Positions 1 to 12,052 of a stretch of 64,000 bases of DNA are shown piece after piece. The translations under genes were made by a program, and so were the position numbers. Every line of letters starts with the position of its first letter. The stretch's first letter is position 1. The DNA is taken from assembly GCA_963930775.1 (NCBI GenBank), contig OZ005689.1:35728694-35792693 (forward strand). Direction: 5' to 3'. The DNA comes from Cliona cf. orientalis. Lineage: Eukaryota; Porifera; Demospongiae; Clionaida; Clionaidae. The notes below the pieces were generated by a model that was not told where the DNA came from, searched no databases, and saw nothing but the letters and a program-made list of their open reading frames with translations.

Positions 1-26
1 TTATGTACAATATAATATAATGTGTT

Positions 27-196
27 CTATGTGTTCACTCCTAATAATCCATTTAATGTTTCACGAATACTATCAACATCAACTCTCGACTCTTCCAATT
101 CTGCTTTGACCGCACCAAACTCCATCGTGAGCTTCTGAATGAGTTCCACTAGATGTTTAATTTGTTGTTGTAATTCGTGGAGATCAGATGCCGTCA
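27..196 (-). CDS. Terminal exon of an unrecognised coiled-coil protein
   Basis: The minus strand has a good splice acceptor (TTCTGTATGCAG) ending at 197, followed by an open frame of about 56 codons to a TAG at 27-29. The peptide is rich in Glu, Leu, Gln and Lys with heptad-like spacing (motifs such as LQQQIKHLVELIQKL), so it should form a coiled coil, ending in ETLNGLLGVNT. No catalytic motif or known family is visible. The frame also opens upstream into the intron (to 236), but the acceptor makes 196 the more likely exon edge. Upstream exons were not identified. It could be the last exon of a host gene or of a transposon protein. Confidence 0.4.
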
Positions 197-236
197 CTGC
201 ATACAGAAAAGCATGAATTCTAAGTGTATACACCAT

Positions 237-1481
237 GATACAAGCCCAAAGGGTTCAACATGTAATTGCATAGCACTGCCTCATAATCAAGTCTCAGATG
301 TATTCAGTACATGTGCACACAGTGCGTACCAGGTGCCCTTTTCCACTAATTAATACCCTCTATAGCATGGATCGGGCCAGCCTTACTAAATAGTGAGCAT
401 TCAAGCAAGGGGGGGTTGCATCTGTACAGACAAGTAATTTAAACTAGTCTATCAGGGTTCATTATCAATTCCATGGTAGCGGGGTTGTGTGCATGAGAGC
501 TAGATGGTAAGGATTGGAGGCATGGCTACGCTTGACCTGTTACGTGATATTTGGACCCCCGAAATATCTGGACCCCCATGTAGACCCTGAAAACTAACCC
601 AGCCCCTACCCTTCTGAAACTCTGCTATAGTTGATAACATGCATGGGGGTCCATGTTTCAGAAACATACGGGCTGTGGGGTCCAAATATTTAATATGTGG
701 ACTGGGGGGAACAAAAAAGGGGGTCCAAATTTGTCGTGACAGACCAAACAAACACTAAGACTTAGTCTTTCATCACATGATGTAGCTACAGGTAAAGGAC
801 GGGGCACTTTCTGCAACTATGTATAGACTCTACTCCTATTACACATAATAATGGAGGTTTGGCGATCGGGCACCCACTCCACTATTTACAGAGTGATGTT
901 ACCTTGAATTTCTGCAGTACAGCCTTTGCTCGACATAGCAGCTGCTTCTGTACACTCAGCAATCTGTGTAGGATTTTTTTAATATTGACAATAGGTAAAA
1001 CTCATTTTATTGACACAAACTAGTCTAAAATTTGAAAAAAAAATCGTGCAGGCAGGTGGTTAAAAGTGGCAGCTTTAATTTCATAAATGCACACACCAAC
1101 CAACTTCATAAAAATCTGGTGAGGAAAGCAAATACACTCATGCTTCCATTTTTACAGCATCGAATGATACTTTCTCATTATTAAAATATACCAGGGTTAG
1201 ATAACCAACTAGAATTTCGTTCAATTCTGGCCTAGATTATTCACCTTGTAGGGTAGAAGTGCCATGCAAACTAGCTTACCTTGAATCGTAGGGATATTGC
1301 ACTTTGAACCCGCGCTTTAATTAGAATACGCAAGTTGTGAGCATGCGCAAATCGCGTTTAGAGCAACTGTGCAAGAACAACGAAGTCTTTCAGCGTGAAA
1401 ATTTTTGTGAGCGCTTCTTTCAAGTTGCTCTGTGTGGACAATCACTCAAAAGACCTATTGGCCGAGGTCAATTTTTTGGTG
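237..1481. other. Non-coding stretch
   Basis: No convincing coding exon. It contains one small terminal-inverted-repeat element (549-730) and otherwise AT-rich unique-looking sequence. Short open frames here lack splice context and composition typical of coding. Confidence 0.5.
549..730. mobile_element. Small MITE-like inverted repeat (ATTTGGACCCCC ends)
   Basis: The left end ATTTGGACCCCC at 549 is matched in inverted orientation by GGGGGTCCAAAT ending at 730, with further imperfect matching GGACCCC motifs inside. Length about 182 bp, no coding capacity. No clear target duplication was found, so the exact ends are uncertain. Confidence 0.4.
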
Positions 1482-1905
1482 TGGAGACCCTACATATAGC
1501 TAGATTCATCGATCTACTGTACGTTCGCTCACCTTTTTAGCTTCTTGGGCATCTAAGAACAATCGTCTGTCGTCAACAACGAAATTCAACTCTTGTTTAC
1601 GTTCATTTCGAACGGCTCCGCCCAGGTCCATTTAATTGATTTCCGGATCACGCGTAGTATGCGGAAACGCCATACGCGTGCATAGCAACACCTTCAGACT
1701 GTAATTTCTCGATTATTGGGGGTGTGGCGCGATCGCAAACAAAGCGCTGTATCTCCACAACCAAGCACACGATCGGCCTAAGACTTGAACGCAGGTTAGC
1801 TCTATGGTAAAGCTTATCAACCAATGCATCAAACTCAATTTTCTGAAAAAAATCCCATATGTAGGGTTTTCCCAAATCCAGTGTATGTGTATGGTCACCG
1901 CATAT
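1482..1905 (-). mobile_element. Degenerate copy of the GTGACCGG-TIR element
   Basis: Read on the minus strand this matches the left two-thirds of the 666-bp element at 53447-54112: the start GGATTTGGGAAAACCCT, the segment coding for FFQKIEFDA, and the segment ending in GAAGCTAAAAAGGTGAGCG are all shared. It carries small indels, including one that breaks the short reading frame preserved in the other copy. It abuts the truncated end of the Helitron helicase, which suggests it or a neighbour removed the Helitron 3' end. Confidence 0.6.
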
Positions 1906-2105
1906 GCCAGAATAAGCGGAAACTGCTCTCTGTACACATAAAAGTTTTTCATGACCATAAATTTAGTCTGTACTTTGTCTTAGTCGTAAGGCTCACTCAC
2001 GTGATCGAACTGGACGGTTACGCGTTCGCTTGAGATGGAAAGTACCGTTTACCAGTCCGGTTTTGGTATCAATGTTACGACGTAGCATGACTCGTGCACC
2101 GACAG

Positions 2106-3122
2106 CTAGCAATTAGCTTCCAAACCAGCTGTCCTGCTACAGTCGTTGAGCTTTTCCAGCTGCTCAATGGCCTTTTTGTTCCATTTTTTTGTTGATGAAG
2201 TTTGGTCAACTTCGTCTGTACACACTATTTCGTGCACCTCACTGCTCAAGTGATGGAGGATTTCACTATTGAACTGTTTGCACATTTCTCTCATTGGGAA
2301 CAGACACACTGGTGCCTGACCCAACTGCTGCAGCTCATTGAATTTTTCAGCCTCAGCTACCTGAATGACTCTTTGCTGAAGTGTTGAAATAGTTTTGTCG
2401 GTTGGACAACCGCGCCTCACACAGTCCAGCATCGTGGTGAATTCTGCGTCACTCTTCTGGCGCTCGTTAATGGTGAGCTCGTTGTAAGCAACCGAGTCTC
2501 GCCAAATGTTAACGGACGCAGTGCACCCCAGTTTGTGCAGCAGTGCTTTTTGTGTTACGTTTTGAAATACAGGATTTCCATTTACTGGTTGTAGTTGAAG
2601 TAGATCTCCAACAAACATCATATTTCTACAGCCAAACCACTCATCGCCACCGAACAGCTCTTCCAGTCTCAAATGCATGTACGTCAATGTGAGACTGGAC
2701 ACCATGGATATTTCATCCACAATTATCAATTTCACACTACGCAGTTTGGTCTTCATGACCTTCTGCGAGACTTTAGATAGCGACCAATATTCAGCCGACT
2801 TACCCTCGTGCTCTATGGGCAGCTGAAAGAGCCTGTGAATGGTCAGACCTCCAACGTTAAAGGCAGCTAAACCAGTGGGTGCAGCGACAGCTACCGTCAC
2901 TTCTTTTGATGGCCAAATCTTTCCTACCAAGAGCTTAATGGCGTCTATTAGGAAAGATTTACCCGTACCACCTACACCACTGACAAACATTCGAAGTGGC
3001 TTGAAGTCACACTGACACTCGCCGGTTTCATGCTGCTTTTGGTGTTGAAGGTGACTATCCACGCTATCAAATATACGCCTCTGGTCAGCATTTAGCATGG
3101 CTATTCTATCCTCAAAGCTCAA
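2106..3122 (-). pseudogene. Helitron PIF1-like helicase domain (truncated)
   Basis: This 338-residue block is a superfamily 1 helicase of the PIF1/RRM3 type, the ATP-dependent 5'-3' helicase half of the Helitron transposase. Visible motifs are the Walker A GVGGTGKS (about residue 49), AAPTGLAAFNVGG, the Walker B-like IIVDEISMVS, and FVGDLLQLQPVNG. The N-terminus LNADQRRIFD is the usual motif Q region. The C-terminal motifs V and VI are missing: the frame breaks near 2105, a continuation (motif GARVML, then TGLVNG) is readable in another frame to about 2035, and then the sequence ends. It is certain as a family assignment but not a working protein. Confidence 0.88.
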
Positions 3123-3198
3123 CTGGTCAGATGGTCAGATGCGGAGTGATTTACAAGCATATCTGCCATGTCATGCATGGCAGTTTTTGCTTCACCCA

Positions 3199-3979
3199 TC
3201 AACTGAGGGTCGTCGTCCTCCTTTTTTCCTCACCATCAGCCTTTCTGGCCTCGTTGATCTCTGTCATCTTAGACTGTGCATCCAAGATCTTTTGCAACTT
3301 GTCATGGTAGGCAGAGCTGTCCTCGTTCATCAGCCTGAGAAAGGCCTCCTCTGCCGTTTCATTCTCAAGAAGCAGACTACTTTCATCCCTGAATGGAACG
3401 AAGAGAAGTATGAGAGAGTAGAAGTAGTCCTCTCGTTGATTCTCCTTTTGAGGATCAAACAACTTGTGGTTTGGAAGACATGGCTTTTTGAGCTTGGTAT
3501 ACTGTCTTTTCCCGTTATCGTCAGTACTTTGCCAAGAGTAAGTCGTAGAGACAGACGTCTTCCAGACTCTCCGATCTCTTGGGATAGTGTGTGTCCAATA
3601 GACTCTCTTCATAAATATCCTTGTTGTTTGGATCATGCTGGGCCAGCTGTTCCAACTCTCGGTGGTCCTTCAGCCGACGGCTCCTTTTCTGTGGCATGGA
3701 CACATCTATCCACTTGACAGTAGCGGATTTTTCAGTGAGATGATCACCAAGCAACAGATCGCTGGCCTCGTACAGGCCGCACTCTCTAGAGCGCAAATTC
3801 CGTACACCAAAGCTCCAGAGCCGGCTGTAAATGCTCTTGTTGTCACTCACCTCCTGCCAAATCTCTTGCATGCTACTTTTCTCAGCCTTAGTGACATAAC
3901 CACTAACATAGTGAGCCAGAGCTAGTGATGACTCTGCTACGAACTGAATGTCAATGTTGGCCTTCCATAGCAATAGCAA
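3199..3979 (-). pseudogene. Helitron Rep domain, C-terminal part and linker
   Basis: Two overlapping minus-strand frames (3521-3979 and 3199-3636) give the region between the HUH motif and the helicase. The first contains LAHYVSGYVTKAE, matching the catalytic tyrosine region of the Helitron initiator, where one or two Tyr residues attack DNA. The second continues as a charged linker. The change of frame near 3600 indicates an indel. Confidence 0.75.
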
Positions 3980-4023
3980 GAGTGGATTATAGTCATTGAT
4001 TCTAGTCTCTGACTCTGCGCGTG

Positions 4024-4669
4024 CTAACTGGTATATTTTGCTACGTGACTTGAGACTGTAATAGGATTGAACTTGGCACTCTCACAAGGTATCCGTGGAA
4101 AACCAAATTTACATCTGGTGATAAACACGTTACCACACTTTCTTTTGCGCTTGCAATAGCCACCACACTTGTGCATCTGATACCTGGTGACTAGGTTGTA
4201 CAATTCAGGATCGGATTCCTTATTAAGAATGTGACAGGTTATCCTCTCCTGAATCCACCCTAGCACCTCGTCGGGGTCATCCCGACCTATCACTGGTGCA
4301 TCTTTGATCCATAAAAGGACATGATAGTGTGGGGCACCACGCGCTTGGTATTCCTTTTTCCAGTAAAAGTGGTCTACCGTACCAAGCACCTCTCCTTTCT
4401 TCACTTACCCTTTGAAAGAAAGAGTGGAATTTTTCACTAAACTTGCGTGATACCGATATCAGGTCCTCTGTGCAAAGCTCTACATTATAGCTAGGGGAAA
4501 CATCGTTTACCTTTCTGAGGTAGTTTTCAATGTCAGGGGACTCGTACTCGGCACAGCTAAATGTGAGAAACAGTGTGGGTGAACCCCACTTGCGTATCAT
4601 ACACCTCAGTTCACTCTTTCTCACAAACCAGTACTGTTTAGTGCCACATACAGACTGAAGCATTTGCAC
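4024..4669 (-). pseudogene. Helitron HUH replication-initiator (helitron-like N) domain
   Basis: Two overlapping frames (4277-4669 and 4024-4404) together cover the domain. LFLTFSCAEYESPD at the start and EYQARGAPHYHVLLW are characteristic, the latter holding the His-hydrophobic-His metal-binding motif (HYH). A Cys-rich segment (HKCGGYCKRKRKCG) follows, as in many animal Helitrons. The frames join near 4390 through an indel. The domain nicks single-stranded DNA in rolling-circle transposition. Confidence 0.85.
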
Positions 4670-4815
4670 AGATTCGCTTCGAGTTGCTCGTTATTGGCTT
4701 GTACGTTGCTCAAGAGTGTGCCAACAGTCATAGGCTGGCTTCTTCTAGACTGTTTCAACGCTGGCATATTGTACACACCGGCAGAAAGCTCTCTCATTTC
4801 TTTTTGCCACAGTAA

Positions 4816-5468
4816 CTAAAACACGTACTGTGGATCTTTTCTGAAGCGGGAATCTTTATTGAGCAACCTCGATTTATCGAACTCACTATGGGAGATATTC
4901 ACATCACATGGATGGTATTTACCAAATTTTCCAGTGGGATACAACTTGGGAAAGCACATTACATCGAGGTGCTGCTGTCGATTGTCAATGGGATCTTCTC
5001 TGACACTCAACGGTTTGTACTGTTCAATAAATCAGTCGACAGCTTGTTGTCAAGATTTCTGATCGTGAAAGCCTGAAAACCAGATATATCATGCTCATCC
5101 GCTTTGTCTAGCATAGTACTAGAGGCATTGTCGGCAATCTCGATGACTTTTTTTTAAACATCGTCAACAGAACCATCTTTCACTTCACTATACAGCCAGT
5201 TGATCTCCCTAAGCTTCTGTACGGCTGTCTTAACGTCTACGTTGACCATGCTACGCCACACAACCTTAGAGGTGGTTGGTTTTCCATTCACTATGATGTA
5301 CAACTCTGGGTCAGGCAAAGATGATGCCCCATTGCTGTGGCTCTCAACCTGATCCAGAGTTTCAAGTGTCTTATTCAATGGCAATGGAAGAAAGAACATT
5401 GTTCCCTTGCATGCTTTGAGTGAATTGTAGACCGGTACCTTAGCAGTATATGTACCGAGTCTGATCAC
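4816..5468 (-). pseudogene. Helitron N-terminal region preceding the Rep domain
   Basis: Two minus-strand pieces: 5154-5468 (motifs RLGTYTAKVPVYN and CKGTMFFLPLPL) and 4816-5010 (motif MCFPKLYPTGKFGKYH). Both motifs are typical of the conserved region upstream of the helitron-like N domain in animal elements. They are separated by a frame change and stop codons. No catalytic role is known for this region. Confidence 0.7.
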
Positions 5469-5596
5469 AGTCTGGTAGCATTTAGCACGCTAAACTAGCT
5501 GGCTACTCACAGTGTCTAGCTTCGACAGTTCAGGTGGAATGGGGACTGTTTCTAGCCCATTGAGGACAACGTGGAGGCAATTTATTTTTCCTGATG

Positions 5597-6698
5597 CTAG
5601 ACTTGCAATAGTTGCACATGTAGTGTCTGGTCATCAGCAGCAGGGTTTACCTCTAGTATGTACTGCTTTAGTGTAGGCCACATGTCCTCGCTAAGATAAT
5701 CAGAGAGTTTGACTTGTGTCACACTTTTTCTCTGATAGAGGCACTCACAGCTACAGCACACATGCTCAGGGTCATCTTTACTTTCTTTCTCTAGGTCAGC
5801 TATTAACTGAGCATGCATAGTCAGCAGCTTCATTTCGATACCAGGCTTTACTATCTGAGAGTCAGCAGAATCTGCGCACTTCTCGTATGTGGATTCGACC
5901 TCATTGCTAAGCAGGGCTTCAAAATCATTTAAGTAGGTGATATCCATAAGGGTATGGTATTCACCAGTAGACAGAGGATTATCAATGTTTTGCACACACT
6001 TGTGACTATTCACAGTACTATACACAAGACGCATTAGTTTAGTCAACAATGGGTAATGCGTTGCAGCATCTCTGAGTATACGTATTTTACTGCGACACCC
6101 CCCATCATTGGAACAAACTAGGGGATGACCTTGATGGTCAACACCAATCTCTTTCTCGTATACATTATGACACTCCCCATCGTCAGAGCTAACCGAGGGA
6201 TTAATTTCATGGTCAACAACCACCTTATGTACACGCTTTGTGAAGTGCAGATTGGGACAGTAACCATCACAAATGTCTATGGCTTGCCGCACCTCCTGTA
6301 CGGGACTCTTTCAATTCAATAATGGCATGCACTTCATCGTCATTGAGTTTTTTGCATTCAATAGTGCATGCCCACTTCATAGGGTTGGGTTTGCTACTGC
6401 GTTTGGTAGTCTTATCATCATCAGTGATTTCATTGGCCAACACACACTTTCCACATTCGTCTATTGGCAAGGCATAGTCTCTCTTTACAGGCTCGTAAGC
6501 TGAATCATAAAAGTACGGTTCTGTTGAAGCTGTGTGACAACCCTCCCCGAAATCTTCAGCTCCTTTGATTTGCATGCTTTGAACTGTTCTGACAATTTTG
6601 AGTAGTGACCCCGCATGCTCTTTACGTACCTGTAAAGCTTTAGTTACCAGCCTCTTAGCTGCTACACTACAAACAGCTCTGCCAGTCACTCTCTTCAC
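5597..6698 (-). pseudogene. Helitron Cys-rich N-terminal domain
   Basis: Frames 6267-6698 and 5597-6292 overlap by an indel. Features are a region with paired Cys/His (CDGYCPNLHF), a long helical segment, and CCSCECLYQRKSV, which resembles the zinc-binding core of the DUF6570-type domain often found N-terminal in animal Helitron-like proteins. The assignment to that domain is from memory of the family and moderately sure; the Helitron context is strong. Confidence 0.65.
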
Positions 6699-7232
6699 TA
6701 CAGTCTGTTGTTTCTTATAAGAATCAAATTTGACTTTACTTCAGGATTGTTTAGCAGACTGTTTTTTAAGTCCTTGACATATGCATCCTTTGCAACAGCC
6801 TTGGGTTCAGACAGTGTATGTTTATCCCTTCTGAATGCACATATGCTCTCTTTTTTAGAAGAGTAATATGCACGTGTAGAAGAGTTTTTTTTCTGTGGCT
6901 CAATGCTATAGCGTGCCTTTGAGTAGGTACGTGAAGCTGCCTTCTTTTTCTCTGGCCGACTGCTATAGCTAGCCTTTGAGTAGGAACGTGAGGCTGCCTT
7001 CTTTTTCTCTATACCTAGCCTTTGAATAGGCACGTGAAGCTATTTTTCTTTGGTTTCGGTTTTTTTTTGGTAGTTGGCTTTCCCCTTTTTTTTTGAAGTA
7101 CTCTTTTTGTTTACTTCTTATTTTGTTAGCATTATGGCATAATAATTTCGTTTTTTGGCCCTTAAAGTCCTGGCTGAAGGCATAGCTATTCCAGTAGCTA
7201 TAGTATGTGTGGTCTATGTTATAGTACTTCAT
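6698..7232 (-). pseudogene. Helitron basic N-terminal repeats
   Basis: Two frames carry at least four tandem copies of a Lys/Arg/Ser/Tyr-rich unit of the form KKAASRxYSKARY. Such repeats occur at the N-terminus of many animal Helitron proteins and probably bind DNA or act as nuclear localisation signals (inference). Frames change at about 7000. The element's true start codon and left end were not located. Confidence 0.65.
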
Positions 7233-7459
7233 ATATTAAATAGGCTACTGTAAAGTAATAACTTACCTTTTAATAGCTGTTGCACTGTAATAGCCAGGTA
7301 GTAACAGAATGAATTGATACTTTTTTGTACCTATCATAATAAATGTGTTATGTTAACACAAGCAGCATTTAATTGGATGTCCATACCATACCTTTATAGA
7401 TAATTTCTTGAAATAAAGAGGGAACCGTTAATAGCTAGTCTCTTGGTTATTATCAATGG

Positions 7460-7835
7460 CAGCGGTGATGTGAAGGAGGTTGAAATTTAGTGAAGTATTG
7501 TTTTTGGTGGTGTTCAGGAAATGGCAAGCGTGAAGACTGGGCGATAGGGAAGAGTTGAGCGGTGAGAGACAATACAGAATGTCAATACTAGCGGTGAGAG
7601 ACGACAATAGAACCTGGCAATAGTTACCCACTTTAATAGCAGTGCGGAGGAAGTTGAAAATTTGCGTAGCGTTCTTTTTGACGGTGTTCACGAAATGGCA
7701 GGCGTGAAGAGTGGGCTATTCAGCGAAGATTTGAGCGGTGAAAGACGATACAACAAAATATTAGCTGTGCCGGTGAGAGACGAACCTGGCAACAGTCACT
7801 CTGGGCAACAGTTACTTAGCAGCGCAGCACGACGT
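7460..7835. repeat. Tandem duplication of a ~185-bp unit
   Basis: Sequence around 7470-7640 (GGTGTTCAGGAAATGGCAAG and TTGAGCGGTGAGAGACAATA) recurs at about 7680-7835 (GGTGTTCACGAAATGGCAGG and TTGAGCGGTGAAAGACGATA). The copies differ by scattered substitutions and small indels. Confidence 0.65.
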
Positions 7836-7854
7836 TATAGGCGTGGCGACTTTT

Positions 7855-8325
7855 GTCACATGACTTCACCATTGCAACACATTCTGAGCATGCGTACTAT
7901 CTGACAAAATGGCGTATAAGACACATCTGTTCCTTAATACGCAGTACACACCCACGATTACGTAACTGTCAAGATAATGCAAAATTATCGTGCCACTGCA
8001 CTGCGCGATACAAAATGAAGTGGATTTATACTCAAACTAAGATAAGAGATCGATACAGTCTTGAGTTAGATATGGAAATGACAAAGAAAGAAAGATTGAC
8101 AAATAGCCTATTTTTAAATATTTTTAAAACATCTGATCCTGGCATGTACAATTGTTTTGATGAATGATCTTGGTCTTGCTAGATGCACAATTTGGTGGAG
8201 ATTCTGATTTTGACGCTTAGAAATTTCACAAAGTTTCCTGTTTTGAGATATTTGGGTATTTGTATTGTATTACATATATGGCATATCCGGGTCATCCCTA
8301 CTTATAGAGTCTACTGACTCTATGA
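7855..8325 (+). repeat. Dispersed repeat, second copy at 21063-21730
   Basis: Shares ACATGACTTCACC, AAATGAAGTGGATTTATACT, the AAAGAAAGATTGACAAAT block, GATGATCTTGG and ACTTATAGAGTCTACTGACT in the same order as 21063-21730. An apparent 104-codon open frame is not well conserved between copies, so I treat it as a non-coding mobile repeat. Confidence 0.65.
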
Positions 8326-8549
8326 TGCAGATTAAATCCATTACTGAACCAGCCGACAATGGGTTGGACCAGCTGCTGATCTCTGCCGTTGTGGCGGCTG
8401 TTAAACAAGCGGGGAAGATGGTCATTGCTCTGCTGATCCATCCACAACGTGTAAGCAATGCTGTATGTATCACTGGGGGCAACAATCCTAAGGTTTGGGA
8501 AGTAGTCAAGATATGAAATATCATGGTATTGCCCTAGCCACAGGGCAAT

Positions 8550-8620
8550 ATCCAGTATGTTGCCTTGAGGGTAGCTTTGATGTATCTAGTATGTTGCCCT
8601 GAGGGTAGCTTTGATGTATG
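8550..8620. repeat. Two-copy tandem repeat of ~36 bp
   Basis: AGTATGTTGCCTTGAGGGTA and AGTATGTTGCCCTGAGGGTA are adjacent, each followed by GCTTTGATGTAT. Confidence 0.7.
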
Positions 8621-8847
8621 TCATAGGTGGGATAAAACCGCTATATACAGAGGCCTTCAGAGGGTTGCTAATATGATTCAGCATTTTACTACAAAATATT
8701 ATTTTCATGAATATGCACACATGTGCTTGTATATCTTTAAATCCAGGTGTGAGTGTTGAGCGTTGTTGCTCTCACAAAGGGGAAGTGTGTGATACAGAAG
8801 TTGTACAAGAGGATGGGATCAGGCCACAACATAACATCAGATGAACT

Positions 8848-9127
8848 CAAGGGCGGAGAACAGGTAGCAAAAGTGGGGGGGCTCAGACCATTGACTGTGT
8901 ACTGTGACAATAGTTAGGCTGTGGGCATATGCCCACAGCCCACCTAGGGGGGTCTGGGGGCATGCTCCCCCAGAAAATTTTGGAAATTTTAACACTCTGA
9001 GAGCGTTTCTGATGCATTCTGGCAGCAGTTTTTGGACTGATTTAGTAGCTATTTCTATTCGAGCTCTCTTTTGCAAACACCCAGGACTTTTTTGCTGTAA
9101 TTTTATAGTATGTGCATGTGATAAAAT

Positions 9128-9163
<36 letters not shown>

Positions 9164-9236
9164 CTCAGCCCCCCTTGTTTCCAAAGTGGGGGGGCTGAAG
9201 CCCCCCCTGCCCCCCCCCCCTATTTCTCCACCCCTG
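8848..9236. mobile_element. Non-autonomous hAT-like element with 5-bp TSD
   Basis: Ends CAAGGGCGGAGAA (8848) and inverted TTCTCCACCCCTG (to 9236) are flanked by the direct repeat GAACT at 8843-8847 and 9237-9241. The interior has the palindrome-like GGGTCTGGGGGCATGCTCCC block and a 36-base G run. No transposase. A 5-bp duplication with CAGGG-like ends fits the hAT5-type group (inference). Confidence 0.65.
9128..9163. repeat. Homopolymer run of 36 G
   Basis: Uninterrupted G run inside the hAT-like element at 8848-9236. Length may be inexact in the assembly. It can form G-quadruplex in principle. Confidence 0.9.
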
Positions 9237-12052
9237 GAACTACTGGACTGCTTGAAAATCCTTTGTATTCATTGTTGTTAGTGTACTACTATATGAAATC
9301 ATCGTCGTAATTTAACCCTAAGGGAAATCAGTAATTTGGCCTTCAGTATATGCATGTCAGGGTTTCATTTAGGATTTTTGTCAAGGGGGGGGGGGGCAAA
9401 CATGACAATTCCAGAGTTAAGAGGGGCAAAGACTATAGTATGTTTTTCCATCTGTGAAGAATGATATTGTGCTCATTAACTTCATTATATTATTAGCGGG
9501 GTCTGGGGTACACTCCCCCAGGAAAATTTTTAATGTTTCAACCTCCGAGACTGTTTCTGGTGGCTTCTGAGCACTCAGATGGGGAGTCTATCTCAGTAAT
9601 ATCCACTGGTTCCCTTCTATTTAGTCTCAAGTGAGATGTTACAATGGCATTTAAAAATGCCTTTTTTTCTCAATAATTTATTGAGCACTTTTCAAGGTAC
9701 AAACTGGGGTCTGATGGACAAATCATCAGCCAAGTACTGATATTTTCTGGACCTTAATCTCACTGCTCAAAGCTAGCTGAGCTATAGTGCTCACAGATAA
9801 GAGGTGTGTATACATTAATTTTGTACTCGATCAATCTAGTATATTATATTGGCCCTGAAGCCATACATACATTGAAACGCTAAGTAAAGTCTACTGGGAG
9901 GTTTCCTATACACAAATACCAGAGTAATGTCAATCAGTGCTACATAGTATCCTCTATAGAGAGGTTGGCTATTGGTGGGACTACTGAGCCCTGAGGCACA
10001 TAGAAACCAACTAAGCAGTGTCTAACATGTTTAGATCCTAGCAACAATGCCCAAAAGCTAGACATAAACTGCTGCCTAGCAACATCCCTAACCATAGGCA
10101 AGAAAATTTACATGATTTTCTACAGAGCTTACATGATTTCTATGAAGGATCCATACTTCAGTTTAACCAATCAGATCACAGTATTTGTTACAAGTAAGAT
10201 TTAAAGTGTTACTCAGCAGTGCAGGTTCAGAGCAGCTCAACAATAGTCGATCCATGTGGCCACTTGGCTTGTACGTTAGGGCTGTTAGGCTTTTCACGGC
10301 AATTTCAACATAATTTTTGACATTTGCTGACCACCACTGCCTTTGCTGTTGATGAGCTCTCAATCAATAGGAACAGCGACTGCTTCCTTTCAAGATTAGT
10401 AGTGTATAGATCTAGCGATAGTTCTTGTAACTCCGACTCATCACTGCTCACTGTAGGCTAGCTGTATCAACTATGCATGCTTCTTGGGTTTGTGTGCACT
10501 AGATCTGCTAATCCTGGCATGTACATGAATGACATTGTGTGTGGTGTGTATTTGCATGTGTGCGTATGTATGTATGTCACTGGGTTGTGGTTGTGTATGT
10601 GCATGTGTGTGTACGTATCACTGGGTTGTGGTCCTACTCCTCCAGCTGTATTTCTGCTTTTTGGTGCAGTCCATGTGCCTTCGATTGATCTCATGTGCAC
10701 GACCAACAAGAATATACTCTTGGCATGATGTCATTTTATACTCCTAATTACTGTGCAGCCTCTCATTCTAAATAAATGTGCATCGATATCATATGGGGTC
10801 ATCAGATTAGTACGGCTAGTTACTAAAAAAAGTTACCTGGGTGTGGCTATGCCACTCAGGGGCACATCTAGGAATTTTAGAATGCATCATGATAGGGTTG
10901 TAACAATAATGCATGTGAAGTGCATACAAAAATTGAGCCACGCCCGTTTTGCTTTTAGAAGCCCTCCTATGCAACACTATTATTGCACTAGTAGCAGAAA
11001 ATCTCAGGCTTATCTGTAAACAATGCACCTGCAAACCAGGTAGTACAGATGTACTGCATAGTGTAAGAGCATTTGGGGGTTGCAACCCCAGAAACCACCC
11101 ACTCTTCTTGGATCACTTCAGACACCTCCACAGTGTACGAGAATACAATACACAGAATATTATTTGAAATGGAAAGATTACTGTCCCTGAAACAAAAAAT
11201 TAATTAATGGAGCGAGCCACATTATGACAAATTTCCACCTCATAACATTAGACACTGTACACATAAACCATAAACCATCTTCATGCATGCATCAATGCTT
11301 GTTTGCCCTATCCCACTCTGTTATTATTGTGACTTGTGAGGGGAGTAGTCTGTTGATTGTTGCATGCATTACTGGTTGGTTTATTCCTGCATCCCATAAT
11401 AAAGCTACTCAAAAGCAAGTGTAGGGATGTATAGTGGATGTGATTATCTTGCAGGTTTTTTTTTTTGGAGCTAACAGGGTTTTTTGAAGGGTAGATACTT
11501 CAACCAATCAGATCACTGTATAGTGACCCAATAACAGACTACAAGTTGATAATAGTTTATAGTTAACTGTCAACAATTGCTGTGTCCCTGTACCTACAGT
11601 ATTTCTATCTGCAAGTCTGTTCTCTCTACTGGCAGAAACATATGCACATGATACGAGCACTGCTGCTCATGGATCGTCGGCACTGCTAAATTTAATTCCA
11701 CCAATATTAATTTTCATGCACGTTACATTATACATGTTCTCACTCGTGAAGTGTTTCTCCCTGGGCCACCCTGACAGCGTCTACCACCCTCAATAAACAT
11801 AAGATGTCCAGTCTTTCCAGTCCATCTTCTGTCCCAAGAAATGACGGGGGTGGAGAGATCCCCTTCTCAAGGCAACCACGATGGTACCTATGATGCTGCA
11901 ACTTGAACCTACTTCCTCGGGTATAATGCACACAGAATCTAAAGGGAAAGGGGGAGAGAGGGTAATAATAACTAGATCCAGTTAATCCACTATATTATAT
12001 TATATAATGGTATATGATGAATGTATTCTAACAAGTATCACCATTTCGAGAG

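Larger units (their letters stand above)
2035..7232 (-). mobile_element. Decayed Helitron (rolling-circle transposon), 3' truncated
   Basis: Minus-strand blocks occur in the order expected of an animal Helitron RepHel protein: a basic repetitive N-terminus, a Cys-rich N-terminal domain, the HUH replication initiator domain, and a PIF1-family helicase. The blocks lie in different frames separated by short gaps and stops, so the copy is inactive. The helicase frame is lost near 2105, continues in another frame through a VNG-containing motif, and stops matching near 2035. The terminal hairpin and CTRR end were not found, consistent with loss of the 3' end. The 5' end lies somewhere above 7232 and was not defined. 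Confidence 0.85.
7233..12047. other. Intergenic region with repeats, no gene recognised
   Basis: Apart from the repeats listed separately this 4.8 kb shows no coding exon I can support. It includes TG-rich low-complexity DNA at about 10540-10640, a partial hAT-like end at 9358 (CAGGGTTTCATTTAGG) followed by a G run, and a 40-bp match at 11405-11445 to the hairpin element at 19643-20018. Confidence 0.5.

Noticed and set aside
8837-9184. Proline-rich open frames across the G run
   Set aside because: The run itself makes them; they lie inside a non-coding hAT-like element with a clear target duplication.
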